A stretch of 49,904 nucleotides of DNA from assembly GCA_045591985.1 (NCBI GenBank), contig JAZNTV010000080.1, positions 1 through 49,904 on the forward strand, in the 5' to 3' direction. The stretch is from SIG588 sp045591985. GTDB lineage: Bacteria > Bacillota > Clostridia > Oscillospirales > Acutalibacteraceae. Positions 10,928 to 20,715 of this stretch are shown here, in pieces. The notes under the pieces are model-generated. The model was not told where the DNA came from. It saw only the letters and a list, made by a program, of their open reading frames with translations, and ran no database searches. The translations under genes and the position numbers were made by a program. The stretch's first letter is position 1. The number at the start of each line of letters is the position of its first letter.

Positions 10928-11360
10928 TGTTCTCGAGTTCGTCGAGCAGGTCGCCCATAATACCTACATTATAGGGCGTGATGATAAAGGTGCAATTCGC
11001 CACCTTCTTGATCTGGCCATCATTGGCATAGGCCACACCGCTCAAGAAGTCCAAAATACGACGCGCAACATCTTTGTTGGCGTTCTCAAGATTCAAAACC
11101 ACCGTGCGCTTGGAATTCAAATGATCGGCCACCGTGCTGGCGTCGTCAAAACGCTCGGGCTTAACCAACACGACCTGCAACTGTGCCGTCGCATGAATAT
11201 TCACCACTTTATTGCTGCGCTTGGCAGGCTCTTCTGCCTCTGCTTCGGTACGGGACACAAAATCCATCGTATCGTTCGCGTTCGAACCCTCGTCCGCTTC
11301 GTCCACATCCGGTTCCTCGACACCGTCGATCCATCCTTTAAACTTGTCCAACAGTCCCAT
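10911..11360 (-). CDS. sepF: Cell-division protein SepF
   Basis: Membrane-associated FtsZ-binding protein that aligns FtsZ filaments at the septum. 149 residues: N-terminal amphipathic membrane anchor (MGLLDKFKGWIDG), an acidic linker (about 14-55), and the SepF core with VVLVKPERFDD, the dimer/FtsZ-binding region RTVVLNLENANKDVARRILDFL (read here in two parts), and FIITPYNVGI. Start ATG behind AGGAGG. Placed between yggS and ylmH as in Bacillus. Confidence 0.95.
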   Translation of the reverse strand: MGLLDKFKGWIDGVEEPDVDEADEGSNANDTMDFVSRTEAEAEEPAKRSNKVVNIHATAQLQVVLVKPERFDDASTVADHLNSKRTVVLNLENANKDVARRILDFLSGVAYANDGQIKKVANCTFIITPYNVGIMGDLLDELENNGLYF

Positions 11361-11381
11361 TGTAATTGCCTCCTATATGTT

Positions 11382-12098
11382 TTAATAATTTCTTTTGCCA
11401 AAAATTGCGGAACCAACCCGCACCATGGTAGAACCTTCTAAAATCGCTTCTTCATAGTCATCCGACATTCCCATAGAAAGAATCTCCATACTACTATTAT
11501 CTACATTTTTAGTGCGGATGTCAATAAACAATTGCGACATTTGAGAAAAATATTCTCTTTTTTCGCGTTCGGTATTGGAAATCGGCGGTATTGTCATCAT
11601 CCCGCGTAAATGTAAGTGCGAAAAACCCTGTAATGCCGCACAAAATTCTGCAGCCTCAGCAGGCGAAACACCCGATTTGGATTCTTCTTCCCCAATATTG
11701 ACTTGAGCTAAAATATCCAGTGTAACTCCATGCTTTTCGGCGGCGGCATTTAATGCCTCGGCCACACGCAAACTGTCCACCGATTGCACCATTGCAACAC
11801 GATGAGCGATCTGTGCGGCTTTATTGGTTTGCAAATGACCGATCAGATGTGCCTTCACCGGCAACAAAGCGCCCTCTTTGGAAAGATATTCCTGCACACG
11901 GTTTTCACCGATTTCGTGAATACCGGCCGCAATAGCGTGATTGATCCGTTCAACCGATACCGTCTTGGTAACCGCCAGCAACGTCACTTCATCTGAACGA
12001 CGTCCGGCACGGGCACAGGCGTTTTCGATGCGTTCACGCACACGTGCGATATTCTCTTCAATTGCGATCCGCTCAGGATTGCACAACTTTTCCGTCAT
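11382..12098 (-). CDS. yggS: YggS/PLPBP-family pyridoxal-phosphate homeostasis protein
   Basis: Single-domain fold III-type PLP protein, 238 residues, without known catalytic activity, involved in vitamin B6 and amino acid balance. Lys45 in LLAVTKT is the PLP lysine; other family motifs are GENRVQEY, HLIGHLQTNK and SMGMSDDYEEAI. In Firmicutes it is known as YlmE and precedes sepF (here 21 bases). Its start overlaps the end of the HlyD-like gene by 26 bases. Ribosome site GGAGGGG. Confidence 0.93.
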   Translation of the reverse strand: MTEKLCNPERIAIEENIARVRERIENACARAGRRSDEVTLLAVTKTVSVERINHAIAAGIHEIGENRVQEYLSKEGALLPVKAHLIGHLQTNKAAQIAHRVAMVQSVDSLRVAEALNAAAEKHGVTLDILAQVNIGEEESKSGVSPAEAAEFCAALQGFSHLHLRGMMTIPPISNTEREKREYFSQMSQLFIDIRTKNVDNSSMEILSMGMSDDYEEAILEGSTMVRVGSAIFGKRNY

Positions 12099-13311
12099 AT
12101 AGATCTTTCCCCTCCACGATCACATCATCATACAACTGAACGTATGTCTTATCAGTTGTCTGCGGTATTGCACAAATGGAATATTTATCCTTTTCGTTGT
12201 GATATAACACGTCTACATAGCGGAACGTTACCGTTGTTCCCATGCGCACAAAAGCGCCTGTACGGTTATCTTTATCAAAATGCAACGCTTTGTCCGGCAG
12301 GCGCAAACCGCTGAACTCTTCCAAGAGCAACTGCACCGATTCCAAACGTATACCGGAGAGGCGTTCGGACATCAGACTGCATTTTAAGATCAATGCACTC
12401 CGGTTATCGGCCCCTTGATTGACGGCCAATACTTTAGTGGGAATAATTTCCGCCGTGACAAACGGCAGACGCACATTCAAAGCATCTCCCACTTCCAGAG
12501 AAGCCGCCTTCTGGCTGTCGATGGAACAGGCAAGATACCAATAATAATCCGAGGAGATCTTTCCCACGCAGTTGTGCGGGCGCTCGGGAGAAGTTTTGAG
12601 CGCTTCTTGAATTTCCTCTGCCGTTAATGCGGCCATATCCGTGTCGTTTGCGGTGAAATACGTTTCATACCCATCGGCCCGGTCGATAAAATAACCGGAT
12701 ACCGGTGCTTGTACCGTACCGTTGGAAGACGATACACGAGAAGCCAGCGCATTGCGTTCGGCGCGCAAGGCAGCAAGTTTATCTTCAAAACCGCTTACCG
12801 CCCCAACGATAACTTGTCGTTTGTTCATCAAGGTGAGCAGTTGTGCTCGCAGGGTTCGCAGTTCTTCCGTTCCCTGCCCGTTTACATATACAGCGATATC
12901 TTGCAACTGCATAGAGAGTTGTTGTTCAATGGCTTCCAAACCGGAATAGTTGCCGGACGCAAGTGTTTGTGCGCTTTCCAACAAACTGATCTCTCCATCA
13001 AGAACCTGTAATTGTTGTTGTAAACCGGCCGTTTCTTCGTCTGCATATAACTGTGCGATGGTTCCGTTCTTGGAAACACGGTTACCGTTATCTAACGTAT
13101 AAAAAAGATAATTCTCCCCCACGTCGGCTTCCACAAGCGTCTCATTGCGAATCGCGATCGCTTGGGTCTCCACAGTGTCATATACGCTGTAAGCCGATAC
13201 CGTTTCCACCGTCACGTTGGAATACAGCACTTGAAAGATCTGGTATCCCACATATACAAGCAAAAAGACCGCCAACAGCAAAACACCCAGGCGTTTTAAC
13301 CAATCCTTCAA
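12073..13311 (-). CDS. HlyD-like membrane protein of the division cluster
   Basis: One N-terminal membrane segment (GVLLLAVFLLVYVGYQIF), then an extracellular part built like an HlyD/periplasmic-adaptor protein: a lipoyl-like half (AYSVYDTVETQAIAIRNETLVEA), a helical hairpin of about 80 residues (LQVLDGEISLLES... to ...LAALRAERNALASRV) and the second half-motif GTVQAPVSGYFIDRADGYE. 412 residues from TTG at 13309-13311, preceded by AAGGA nine bases upstream; GTG codons at 13347 and 13359 lack a ribosome site. No ABC transporter partner is nearby. Similar proteins next to yggS-sepF are, to my knowledge, common in Clostridia but uncharacterised; a role in the division envelope is inference. Confidence 0.75.
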   Translation of the reverse strand: MKDWLKRLGVLLLAVFLLVYVGYQIFQVLYSNVTVETVSAYSVYDTVETQAIAIRNETLVEADVGENYLFYTLDNGNRVSKNGTIAQLYADEETAGLQQQLQVLDGEISLLESAQTLASGNYSGLEAIEQQLSMQLQDIAVYVNGQGTEELRTLRAQLLTLMNKRQVIVGAVSGFEDKLAALRAERNALASRVSSSNGTVQAPVSGYFIDRADGYETYFTANDTDMAALTAEEIQEALKTSPERPHNCVGKISSDYYWYLACSIDSQKAASLEVGDALNVRLPFVTAEIIPTKVLAVNQGADNRSALILKCSLMSERLSGIRLESVQLLLEEFSGLRLPDKALHFDKDNRTGAFVRMGTTVTFRYVDVLYHNEKDKYSICAIPQTTDKTYVQLYDDVIVEGKDLYDGKVVQS

Positions 13312-13330
13312 TCGTCTCGTTCCTTTCCGT

Positions 13331-14260
13331 TTATTCCAAAATCTCACACGCCGCAGCACTCAACGAAGCGGCATCCGCATACTCATCCACATACAACGTG
13401 TGTGCCGTTTGAATGCGTCGAAACCACGAAAGTTGTCGCTTGGCATAGCGGCGGGTCTCACGCTTTAAATTCTCTACCGCCTCTTCAAACGAGCACATTC
13501 CTTCGATATACGGCGCCAACTCCTTGTATCCGATCGCTTGCATGGCTGTCGGCGCATTGGGAGAGCGTAATGCCTTACGTGCCTCTTCCAACAACCCCTG
13601 TTGCAACATACTATCCACTCGGCGGTTGATTCGATCGTACAATACGGCACGGTCACGGAAATCCAACACCAACATACGCGTATCATACGGCGGCGGAACG
13701 GCCCGTGAACGACGCACCCATTCGCTCATCGGCACCCCTGTAGACAACACAACTTCCAACGCACGAATGATACGTCCGTGATCGTTTGGGTGCAATTTAA
13801 CCGCGGTTTCGGGATCCTTTTCGGCAAGGCGTGCCAACATAGCCTCTCCGCCCAACGCCGCACACTCGGCTTGCAGGCGGCAACGCAACACCAAACTTTC
13901 ATCGCCGCTTTCTTGTGAAAACGCCAGGTTTTCGGTTACCGCCTGGATATACAAACCGGTGCCACCGCACAAGATCGGATGCTTACCCGCGGCATGCAAT
14001 CGGTCAATGATCGCCCGTGCATCGGCGGCATACCGTGCCACACTATAGCGTTCGCTGAGAGGCAAAAAGCCGATCAAATGGTGCGTAACGCCCTCCATTT
14101 CTTCGATTGTTGGGCGGGCGGTGCCGATTATCAAATCCGCATACACTTGCATCGAATCGGCCGAGATCACCTCGCCGCCTTGACGTTTCGCCACAGCGAT
14201 GGCCAGTGCCGTTTTTCCCGAAGCCGTAGGCCCTGCAATTACCGATAACCGTTTCTCCAT
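13331..14260 (-). CDS. miaA: tRNA dimethylallyltransferase
   Basis: Transfers dimethylallyl from DMAPP to A37 of tRNAs reading UNN codons; MiaB (19262-20677) then adds the methylthio group, so both steps of ms2i6A synthesis are in this unit. 309 residues from ATG 14260, with P-loop GPTASGKT (10-17), DSMQVY, and GGTGLYIQAV. The track of in-frame ATGs gives 14266 and 14260; I take 14260 because GAGG, next to the mutL stop TGA, is six bases away. Overlap with the HlyD-like gene is avoided if that gene starts at 13311. Confidence 0.94.
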   Translation of the reverse strand: MEKRLSVIAGPTASGKTALAIAVAKRQGGEVISADSMQVYADLIIGTARPTIEEMEGVTHHLIGFLPLSERYSVARYAADARAIIDRLHAAGKHPILCGGTGLYIQAVTENLAFSQESGDESLVLRCRLQAECAALGGEAMLARLAEKDPETAVKLHPNDHGRIIRALEVVLSTGVPMSEWVRRSRAVPPPYDTRMLVLDFRDRAVLYDRINRRVDSMLQQGLLEEARKALRSPNAPTAMQAIGYKELAPYIEGMCSFEEAVENLKRETRRYAKRQLSWFRRIQTAHTLYVDEYADAASLSAAACEILE

Positions 14261-14268
14261 TGTCATCC

Positions 14269-16161
14269 TCAAATTCGTCCAAACTGTTTTTCCAATTCCT
14301 TGCGTGTCAGTTCAAAACACACCGGTCGTCCATGCGGGCAATAGCGTACCGCCTCATCGTTCAGCACACGCCTTGCCAGCACTTCGGCTTCCTTCGGTGA
14401 TTGTCTGTCCCCCGCTTTAACAGCAGCCCGACACGCAACCGAATGGTAGATCCACGAAAGCTTATCCACTTGAATCTCTTGTTTGCCCGACAAAAAGCCG
14501 CCTGCGATCTCCTCGATCAGCGCGGGGATATCCTCACCGGTCAACATCATCGGCACGGCACGCACCAGCAAGGTGTTATCAAACTCTTCCACCTCAAACC
14601 CCGCTTCACGCATCAAGCCCAGATTGGGCAATACCGCCTCATATTCTTTGTGGCTGAGCGAAACGGTGATCGGCGTCAGCAACAATTGGGCATCGTGACG
14701 TACCGCTTCGCGCAATTTGTTATACAATATTCGCTCGTGGGCAGCATGCTTATCGATAAAGAAAAGCGACTCACCTTTCTGCACCAACAAATAGGTGTGG
14801 TACACCTCGCCCAAAAACTGTATCGGTTCGTTGTCTTTCGACACGGGCGTAACCGCGACAGATACCGTTACCGCGGAAGCGGGGGCAACCGACACTTCCT
14901 GAACAGGTGGGTTCATCGGCGGTGTATACGGAATCGACGGTTCTACCGTAATATCGGGTCTTCCGTGCAACGTTGCCGTCCCGTCGCGCAGCGGCATTGT
15001 TTTCTTCGGGGCGGTATTCTCGCTTGTCAGCGGCCGCTTTTTAAATCCGCTTTCGTTCGACGGTGTTATCGGAATAACGGAATTTTTCTTTTCGGCGCCC
15101 AACATTAACTGCTCTGCCACAGGCGAGATCTCTTTGGGCTTTACCGCAGTAAATACCGCCTGTTTCGGAGCATCTCCGACAGCCAGAGCCGATTTTACAC
15201 CGTGATACACAGCATCAAATATCGGCCGCTCGTTAACAAAACGCACTTCAATTTTGGCGGGATGCACGTTGGCATCCACTTGTTCCGCCATCATATCGAT
15301 ATGTAATACACAAGACGGGAATTTTCCGATCATAACAGCCCCTTGGAAGGCGCGTTCCAAGGCCGCGGCGGCCGTACGCGTTTTTACGTAACGTCCGTTT
15401 ACGAAAAAGTGTTGCATTGTGCGGTTTGAGCGAGCGTTTACCGGTTTCGAGATGTATCCGTACACGTGTACATCGGCCAGTGCATAGTCCACCGGAATCA
15501 GTCCGTTTGCGAATTCGCGACCGAAAACGGCATAAATACAGGCGTGGGCATTGCCGTCGCCGGGGGTCAACAACGTCTCTTTTCCGTCGCGGATAAAACG
15601 AACCGAAATTTCGGGATGAGAAAGTGCCAAACAATCCACGACCGCCGCAACGGCGTTGGCTTCGCTGACGTCTTTTTTCAAGAATTTCATGCGTGCCGGC
15701 ACATTATAAAACAAATCACGCACGAAAATTGTCGTTCCGACGGGACATCCTGTCTCGGACAATTGCGGTTCTTCCCCGCCTTCGATCACACACCGTGTAC
15801 CCGCGAGTTCATCGGCAGTGCGTGTAAGCATCTCGACTTTGGATACGGCCGAAATCGACGCCAACGCCTCGCCGCGAAACCCCAACGTACCGATATGCGC
15901 AAGATCCTCTTCGGTACGCACCTTACTGGTTGCGTGGCGTAAGAAGGCGGTAGTGACCTCATCGTGGACGATACCGCACCCGTTATCCGTCACACGGATC
16001 ATACGTACGCCACCGTTTTCGATTTCCACAGTCAGCGCGGTGGCGCCCGCATCGATGGCGTTTTCCATTAATTCTTTTACGACCGACGAGGGGCGTTCAA
16101 CCACCTCGCCCGCCGCGATCAGTTCGGCTGTATGGCGATCCAATACTTGAATTTTCGGCAA
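14269..16161 (-). CDS. mutL: DNA mismatch repair protein MutL
   Basis: GHKL ATPase and latent endonuclease that couples MutS mismatch recognition to strand removal. 630 residues. N-terminal ATPase motifs: ELMENAIDAGA, DNGCGI, ATSK and GTLGFRGEAL. A Pro/Thr-rich linker (about 340-440) leads to the C-terminal domain with DKHAAHERI (the DQHAxxER endonuclease motif, with Lys for Gln) and CPHGRP near the end, both signs of an active nicking MutL as in non-MutH bacteria. Start is TTG at 16159-16161 behind AGGGGAG. It follows mutS by 21 bases. Confidence 0.95.
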   Translation of the reverse strand: MPKIQVLDRHTAELIAAGEVVERPSSVVKELMENAIDAGATALTVEIENGGVRMIRVTDNGCGIVHDEVTTAFLRHATSKVRTEEDLAHIGTLGFRGEALASISAVSKVEMLTRTADELAGTRCVIEGGEEPQLSETGCPVGTTIFVRDLFYNVPARMKFLKKDVSEANAVAAVVDCLALSHPEISVRFIRDGKETLLTPGDGNAHACIYAVFGREFANGLIPVDYALADVHVYGYISKPVNARSNRTMQHFFVNGRYVKTRTAAAALERAFQGAVMIGKFPSCVLHIDMMAEQVDANVHPAKIEVRFVNERPIFDAVYHGVKSALAVGDAPKQAVFTAVKPKEISPVAEQLMLGAEKKNSVIPITPSNESGFKKRPLTSENTAPKKTMPLRDGTATLHGRPDITVEPSIPYTPPMNPPVQEVSVAPASAVTVSVAVTPVSKDNEPIQFLGEVYHTYLLVQKGESLFFIDKHAAHERILYNKLREAVRHDAQLLLTPITVSLSHKEYEAVLPNLGLMREAGFEVEEFDNTLLVRAVPMMLTGEDIPALIEEIAGGFLSGKQEIQVDKLSWIYHSVACRAAVKAGDRQSPKEAEVLARRVLNDEAVRYCPHGRPVCFELTRKELEKQFGRI

Positions 16162-16182
16162 AATACTCCCCTCGCTTTCAGA

Positions 16183-18807
16183 TTATTCTCTCAAACTTTT
16201 GGCCTGTGCATTAAATTCATACAACGTTTGCAACGCTTCGATCGGAGTCAGCGTGTTGATATCGATAGCCGCCAATTGACGTACCAATTCGTTATCTGCC
16301 GCCGACAATAACGACAGTTGCATATCATCGTCCTTGTTTTGGTGTGACGGTGCAACACGCGTTACCGCGTCACCGTCAAATTCCAAACCATGCAATATCT
16401 CTTTGGCGCGGCGTACCACCGCATCGGGCACGCCCGCCAGTTTTGCCACTTCAATACCATAACTCTCATCGGCGGCACCACGCACGATGCGGCGCAAAAA
16501 CGTAATGCTGTCGCCGCGCTTCTTGGCAGCGATGTTGTAATTGCGAATGCCGTCGATCTCTTCTTCCATCACCGTCAGTTCGTGGTAATGCGTAGCGAAA
16601 AGCGTTTTGGCACCGACCTTGGCCGTGTCTGCCACATATTCCAACACAGCCCGCGCAATGCTCATCCCATCGAATGTGGATGTTCCGCGACCGATCTCAT
16701 CAAAGATAACCAAACTGTTTTTGGTGGCATGTTTCAAAATAGTGGCAACTTCATTCATTTCCACCATAAACGTAGATTGACCGGACGAAAGATCGTCCGA
16801 CGCACCGACACGGGTGAAAATACTGTCCACTATACCGATCGTTGCACTCTTGGCGGGAACAAAACTACCGCATTGTGCCATCAACACGATCAATGCCGTT
16901 TGACGCATATACGTAGATTTACCTGCCATATTCGGACCGGTAATCAGCGCTATGCGGTTTTCGCCGTTATCCAAACGGGTATCATTCGGCACAAAAGGCG
17001 CTTTTAAAAGCGCTTCAACTACAGGGTGACGCCCATCTTCGATTGTGATCTCGCCACTCAACGTTACGGTCGGGCGGCAATAGTTACGTCGCACCGCCAC
17101 TTCGGCAAACGAGCACAACACATCGAGTTGCGCCACAGCCTCTGCCGTTGCCTGAATACGATGCAACTCGCCCGCCACACGCAAACGCAAATCGGTAAAC
17201 AATTGATATTCCAACGCCACCGAACGCTCTTTGGCCGTGAGCACACGCGTTTCCAGTTCCTTTAATTCCTGTGTTATATACCGTTCCGCGTTGGCCAATG
17301 TCTGTTTTCGAATGTAGTGTTCGGGCACCATTTCGGAATAAGAACGCGAAACTTCTATGTAGTAACCAAAGACGCGGTTATACCCGACTTTCAACGTTTT
17401 GATACCCGTTTTTTCCTTTTCTTCGGCTTCAATACGCGCAATGATCCCTTTACCGTCGTTCATATCGGTGCGCAATTCATCCAACTGAGCGTGGTATCCC
17501 TTACGAATTATTCCGCCTTCGCGCACCGAAAACGGCGGATCATCCTCCAACGCCGAATCGATCCAATCGTGTACATCCGAAAGCGGATCGATAGCCTGTT
17601 CAATATCGCACAGCATGGCAGAAGTTACACCGCCGAGACGTTCTTTTACAGGGCGCAGACACTCGATCGCACGGCATAGCGAGCGCAATTCCTTGGCGTT
17701 GGCGCTGCCGTAGACGATACGCGTCATAATGCGTTCCAGATCGTAAATATCCGAAAGCAACAGGAACAGATCACCGCGCCGCGCCGTATCTCCTGTCAAT
17801 TCTTCCACCGCATTGTGGCGGCGCAAGATCGGCGCGGGCTGAATGAGCGGTTGTTCGATCCAACGGCGAATAAGACGCTTACCCATGGCCGTCTTGGTCT
17901 TATCCAGGACACCGAGCAACGAACCGCGCTTTTCCTTGTTGCGCATCGTCTCAATCAGTTCCAAATTGCGGCGGGTCATAAGATCCAATTTCATGAACTG
18001 AACATCCGAATAGAATTGCGGACGACGTATACGTTCAAGTCCGCCCATCTGCGTCTCGCGCAGATATGCTATGGCACACCCAAGCGCTTGCACAGCGGGT
18101 TCCTGTTCGTTTAAGCCAAGTTCATCGAGCGTATCTATCGCAAACTGGCGGCACACCTCTTCTCGCGCAATATCCGGCGCAAAATGGCGATCTTCCGCTA
18201 CGTCTGCCGTCACGCCGAGCCGCGTGGTAACAAATTCCGCAAAAGAAGCCGAAGCGGCCGCCCCTTCCGAAACCAAGATCTCACTCGGGCGAAAACGCGC
18301 CATTTCGTTTTGTAAGCGCTCCACGGCGTCTTCACCGACAATACGAGTCAGGTGCACGTCGCCGGTAGAGCAATCTGCGAAGCAAACACCCACGTCCTTA
18401 AACGACGGCAGGGCAAACACGGTACAAAGATAATTGTTACGCCCTTCGTCGAGCATACTGCCTTCAATTACCGTACCGGGTGTAATGATGCGCACGATAT
18501 CCCGCTTCACCAACCCCTGCGCTTTGGCAGGGTCTTCCACCTGCTCGCAAATAGCCACCTTATACCCCTTGGCAACCAAACGCGCCACATAGGACTCATA
18601 ACTGTGAAACGGCACACCGCACATCGGCGCACGTTCTTCTTGACCGCAATCGCGGCCGGTCAATACCAATTCCAATTCACGAGAAGCAATCTTGGCATCT
18701 TCAAAAAACATCTCGTAAAAGTCACCTAAGCGAAAGAACAAAAGGCAACCGGGATGTTGTGCCTTAATAGCCAGATATTGCTTCATCATCGGAGTCATGT
18801 CCGCCAT
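16183..18807 (-). CDS. mutS: DNA mismatch recognition protein MutS
   Basis: Mismatch-binding ATPase of the MutS1 type, 874 residues. The N-terminal mismatch domain carries GDFYEMF (Phe-x-Glu wedge), followed by connector, lever and clamp regions, and the ABC-type ATPase with Walker A GPNMAGKST (about 624-632), FDEIGRGTST (Walker B/signature) and ATHYHEL. A C-terminal helix-turn-helix/dimer tail is present. Start ATG has GAGG eight bases before it. Order miaB-ricA-mutS-mutL matches Bacillus apart from the missing cotE. Confidence 0.96.
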   Translation of the reverse strand: MADMTPMMKQYLAIKAQHPGCLLFFRLGDFYEMFFEDAKIASRELELVLTGRDCGQEERAPMCGVPFHSYESYVARLVAKGYKVAICEQVEDPAKAQGLVKRDIVRIITPGTVIEGSMLDEGRNNYLCTVFALPSFKDVGVCFADCSTGDVHLTRIVGEDAVERLQNEMARFRPSEILVSEGAAASASFAEFVTTRLGVTADVAEDRHFAPDIAREEVCRQFAIDTLDELGLNEQEPAVQALGCAIAYLRETQMGGLERIRRPQFYSDVQFMKLDLMTRRNLELIETMRNKEKRGSLLGVLDKTKTAMGKRLIRRWIEQPLIQPAPILRRHNAVEELTGDTARRGDLFLLLSDIYDLERIMTRIVYGSANAKELRSLCRAIECLRPVKERLGGVTSAMLCDIEQAIDPLSDVHDWIDSALEDDPPFSVREGGIIRKGYHAQLDELRTDMNDGKGIIARIEAEEKEKTGIKTLKVGYNRVFGYYIEVSRSYSEMVPEHYIRKQTLANAERYITQELKELETRVLTAKERSVALEYQLFTDLRLRVAGELHRIQATAEAVAQLDVLCSFAEVAVRRNYCRPTVTLSGEITIEDGRHPVVEALLKAPFVPNDTRLDNGENRIALITGPNMAGKSTYMRQTALIVLMAQCGSFVPAKSATIGIVDSIFTRVGASDDLSSGQSTFMVEMNEVATILKHATKNSLVIFDEIGRGTSTFDGMSIARAVLEYVADTAKVGAKTLFATHYHELTVMEEEIDGIRNYNIAAKKRGDSITFLRRIVRGAADESYGIEVAKLAGVPDAVVRRAKEILHGLEFDGDAVTRVAPSHQNKDDDMQLSLLSAADNELVRQLAAIDINTLTPIEALQTLYEFNAQAKSLRE

Positions 18808-18831
18808 GGTGCGAACCTCACTTTACAAAAA

Positions 18832-19245
18832 TTAATGACAACCGCCGCAGGACGAGCAATTCCCGCTGCAGGACGCTTCCATATCGGCACTGTCGGGATC
18901 TACCCCCTGTGCCGCCAAGGTCAAAATACGGGATACGCCATTCATCAGTTCGTCCATCCCCGCCTTAGCAACGTTGAACGCCTTCATATTCTCGTTGGAC
19001 ATCACGTCGGCATACAAAGCACGCAGTTCTTCGTCCAACTGTTTCATTTTTTCAGCATCCTTTTTGTCGTCATCCTTCGCCGTTTCGGTAGCCAACGACA
19101 TACGTTTCAGATTAAACTCGCCGATCAAAGCCTGTAACGCTTCATCCGCATCCGCCTCTTGCTGTGCCAACTGCATACGCACGAAACGCTCATCCATTTG
19201 AATTTCGTGTGCCAGATCCTTTGTCAATTCCAAAATTTTATCCAT
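18832..19245 (-). CDS. ricA: YlbF/YmcA (RicA-type) family protein with C-terminal cysteine cluster
   Basis: 137 residues, almost wholly helical (com_ylbF fold), ending in four cysteines, Cys126-x3-Cys130-x2-Cys133-x2-Cys136, and a final His. In B. subtilis RicA (YmcA), RicF (YlbF) and RicT (YaaT) form a complex that carries iron-sulfur clusters, guides RNase Y processing and affects sporulation and competence. The location between miaB and mutS is that of ymcA, which supports the RicA name, though the fold alone does not separate RicA from RicF. Start ATG 19245 follows AAAGGAGAAAG; the frame extends to 19278 without a ribosome site. The tight cysteine tail suggests a metal or Fe-S site. Confidence 0.8.
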   Translation of the reverse strand: MDKILELTKDLAHEIQMDERFVRMQLAQQEADADEALQALIGEFNLKRMSLATETAKDDDKKDAEKMKQLDEELRALYADVMSNENMKAFNVAKAGMDELMNGVSRILTLAAQGVDPDSADMEASCSGNCSSCGGCH

Positions 19246-19261
19246 TGTTCTTTCTCCTTTT

Positions 19262-20677
19262 TTATTCTTCGATTGCATCGATTCGCCCTTCGGCGATCCA
19301 ACTCTTGGCAGATGTTACCGTTATTTGTGCGTGTTTGCCGATCCACAAAGCGTCCCCTTCCACGCGCACCACCACATTTTCGGGAAGACGTGCTTCAAGG
19401 AATCCGTCTTCCGCACTTTCGAGCAACGCACGGCGTGTTGTTCCCACCATACGCGCTAACCGCCCGGCAGCAATTTCTTCCTGTACGCGGTTCATTTCGG
19501 TAAACCAGGCGCTTTTTTCTTCAGGGGAAATCGGGTCGGGCATCACCGCCGCAGGCGTCCCCTTGCGCGGCGAATAAATGAAGGTGAACAGCGAAACGAA
19601 TTCCACTTCACGAATCAAATCGACAGTCTGCTCGAAGTCCTCGCGCGTTTCGCCGGGAAACCCCACGATCACATCGCCGGTAAACGCAATATCGGGTATT
19701 ACGCGACGTGCATACCGGATCAATTCCAAATACTGTTCACGCGTATATCCGCGATTCATCTCTTTCAAAATGCGATTACTGCCCGACTGGAACGGCAAAT
19801 GAAAATGTCGCGAAACCTTTTCACACGCGGCGATCGTATCAAACAATCGCGGCGAAGCATCTTTGGGATGCGAAGTCATAAATCGAATGAGGAAATCCCC
19901 TTCGATGGCATTGATACGTCGCAACAATTCCGGGAAATCCACACCGTGCGCTTCGCCTTTGCCATAAGAGTTTACATTTTGTCCAAGCAGTGTGATCTCC
20001 TTGTATCCCTGTGCCACCAGTTCACGTGCCTCTTGCAAAATCGCTTCGGGATCGCGACTGCGCTCACGTCCGCGGACATACGGCACGATGCAATAGGTGC
20101 AAAAATTGTTGCAACCGTACATAATGGGAAGCCATGCTTTGAAGGTGCCGTCGCGATGGGTCGGGATTCCTTCCGCCAACACGCCGTCACATTCCGGCGT
20201 CTCATGTACGGGTTGGCGAGACGACAATGCACCGAGCATCAGTTCGGGTAACCGATACAGCACGTGCGTGCCGAACACCAACCCTACGAAGGGATAGTGT
20301 TCGCGAAAACGCTTGGCAATATGCGGCTGTTGCACCATACATCCGCATACCGCAATCAACAAATGCGGACGGCGGCGTTTATACATTTTCATCGCACCGA
20401 CGTTGCCAAACACCCGGTCTTCCGCATGTTCGCGCACGGCACAGGTGTTAAAGAGGATGAGATCCGCTTCGGCTGCGTCCTCTGTAAAGCCAAATCCCAT
20501 CTCCTCCAACATACCTTTCATATGTTCAGAGTCGGAAACGTTTTGTTGACAACCGAAAGTGCGCACAAACGCCAGCGGGCGCGCTATACCGCGCGTCTCA
20601 TAGTACGCTGCAACTTGCTTTCCGAACGCGCGTTGACGTGCCAATTCCTCGGTCGTAATGTGTTGTATCGTGGCCAT
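19262..20677 (-). CDS. miaB: tRNA-2-methylthio-N6-dimethylallyladenosine synthase
   Basis: Radical-SAM methylthiotransferase acting on i6A37 of tRNA. 471 residues. UPF0004 domain with cluster ligands Cys43 (TFGCQQN), Cys79 (NTCAVRE) and Cys113 (CGC), radical SAM core with Cys189-x3-Cys193-x2-Cys196 (YGCNNFCTYC), and a C-terminal TRAM RNA-binding domain. First gene of the long unit, with a consensus promoter 39 bases upstream. It precedes ricA by 16 bases. MiaA, which makes its substrate, is four genes downstream. Confidence 0.96.
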   Translation of the reverse strand: MATIQHITTEELARQRAFGKQVAAYYETRGIARPLAFVRTFGCQQNVSDSEHMKGMLEEMGFGFTEDAAEADLILFNTCAVREHAEDRVFGNVGAMKMYKRRRPHLLIAVCGCMVQQPHIAKRFREHYPFVGLVFGTHVLYRLPELMLGALSSRQPVHETPECDGVLAEGIPTHRDGTFKAWLPIMYGCNNFCTYCIVPYVRGRERSRDPEAILQEARELVAQGYKEITLLGQNVNSYGKGEAHGVDFPELLRRINAIEGDFLIRFMTSHPKDASPRLFDTIAACEKVSRHFHLPFQSGSNRILKEMNRGYTREQYLELIRYARRVIPDIAFTGDVIVGFPGETREDFEQTVDLIREVEFVSLFTFIYSPRKGTPAAVMPDPISPEEKSAWFTEMNRVQEEIAAGRLARMVGTTRRALLESAEDGFLEARLPENVVVRVEGDALWIGKHAQITVTSAKSWIAEGRIDAIEE

Positions 20678-20715
20678 AATTCACTTCCTATTTATATAAA
20701 AACCCTATTTTACTT

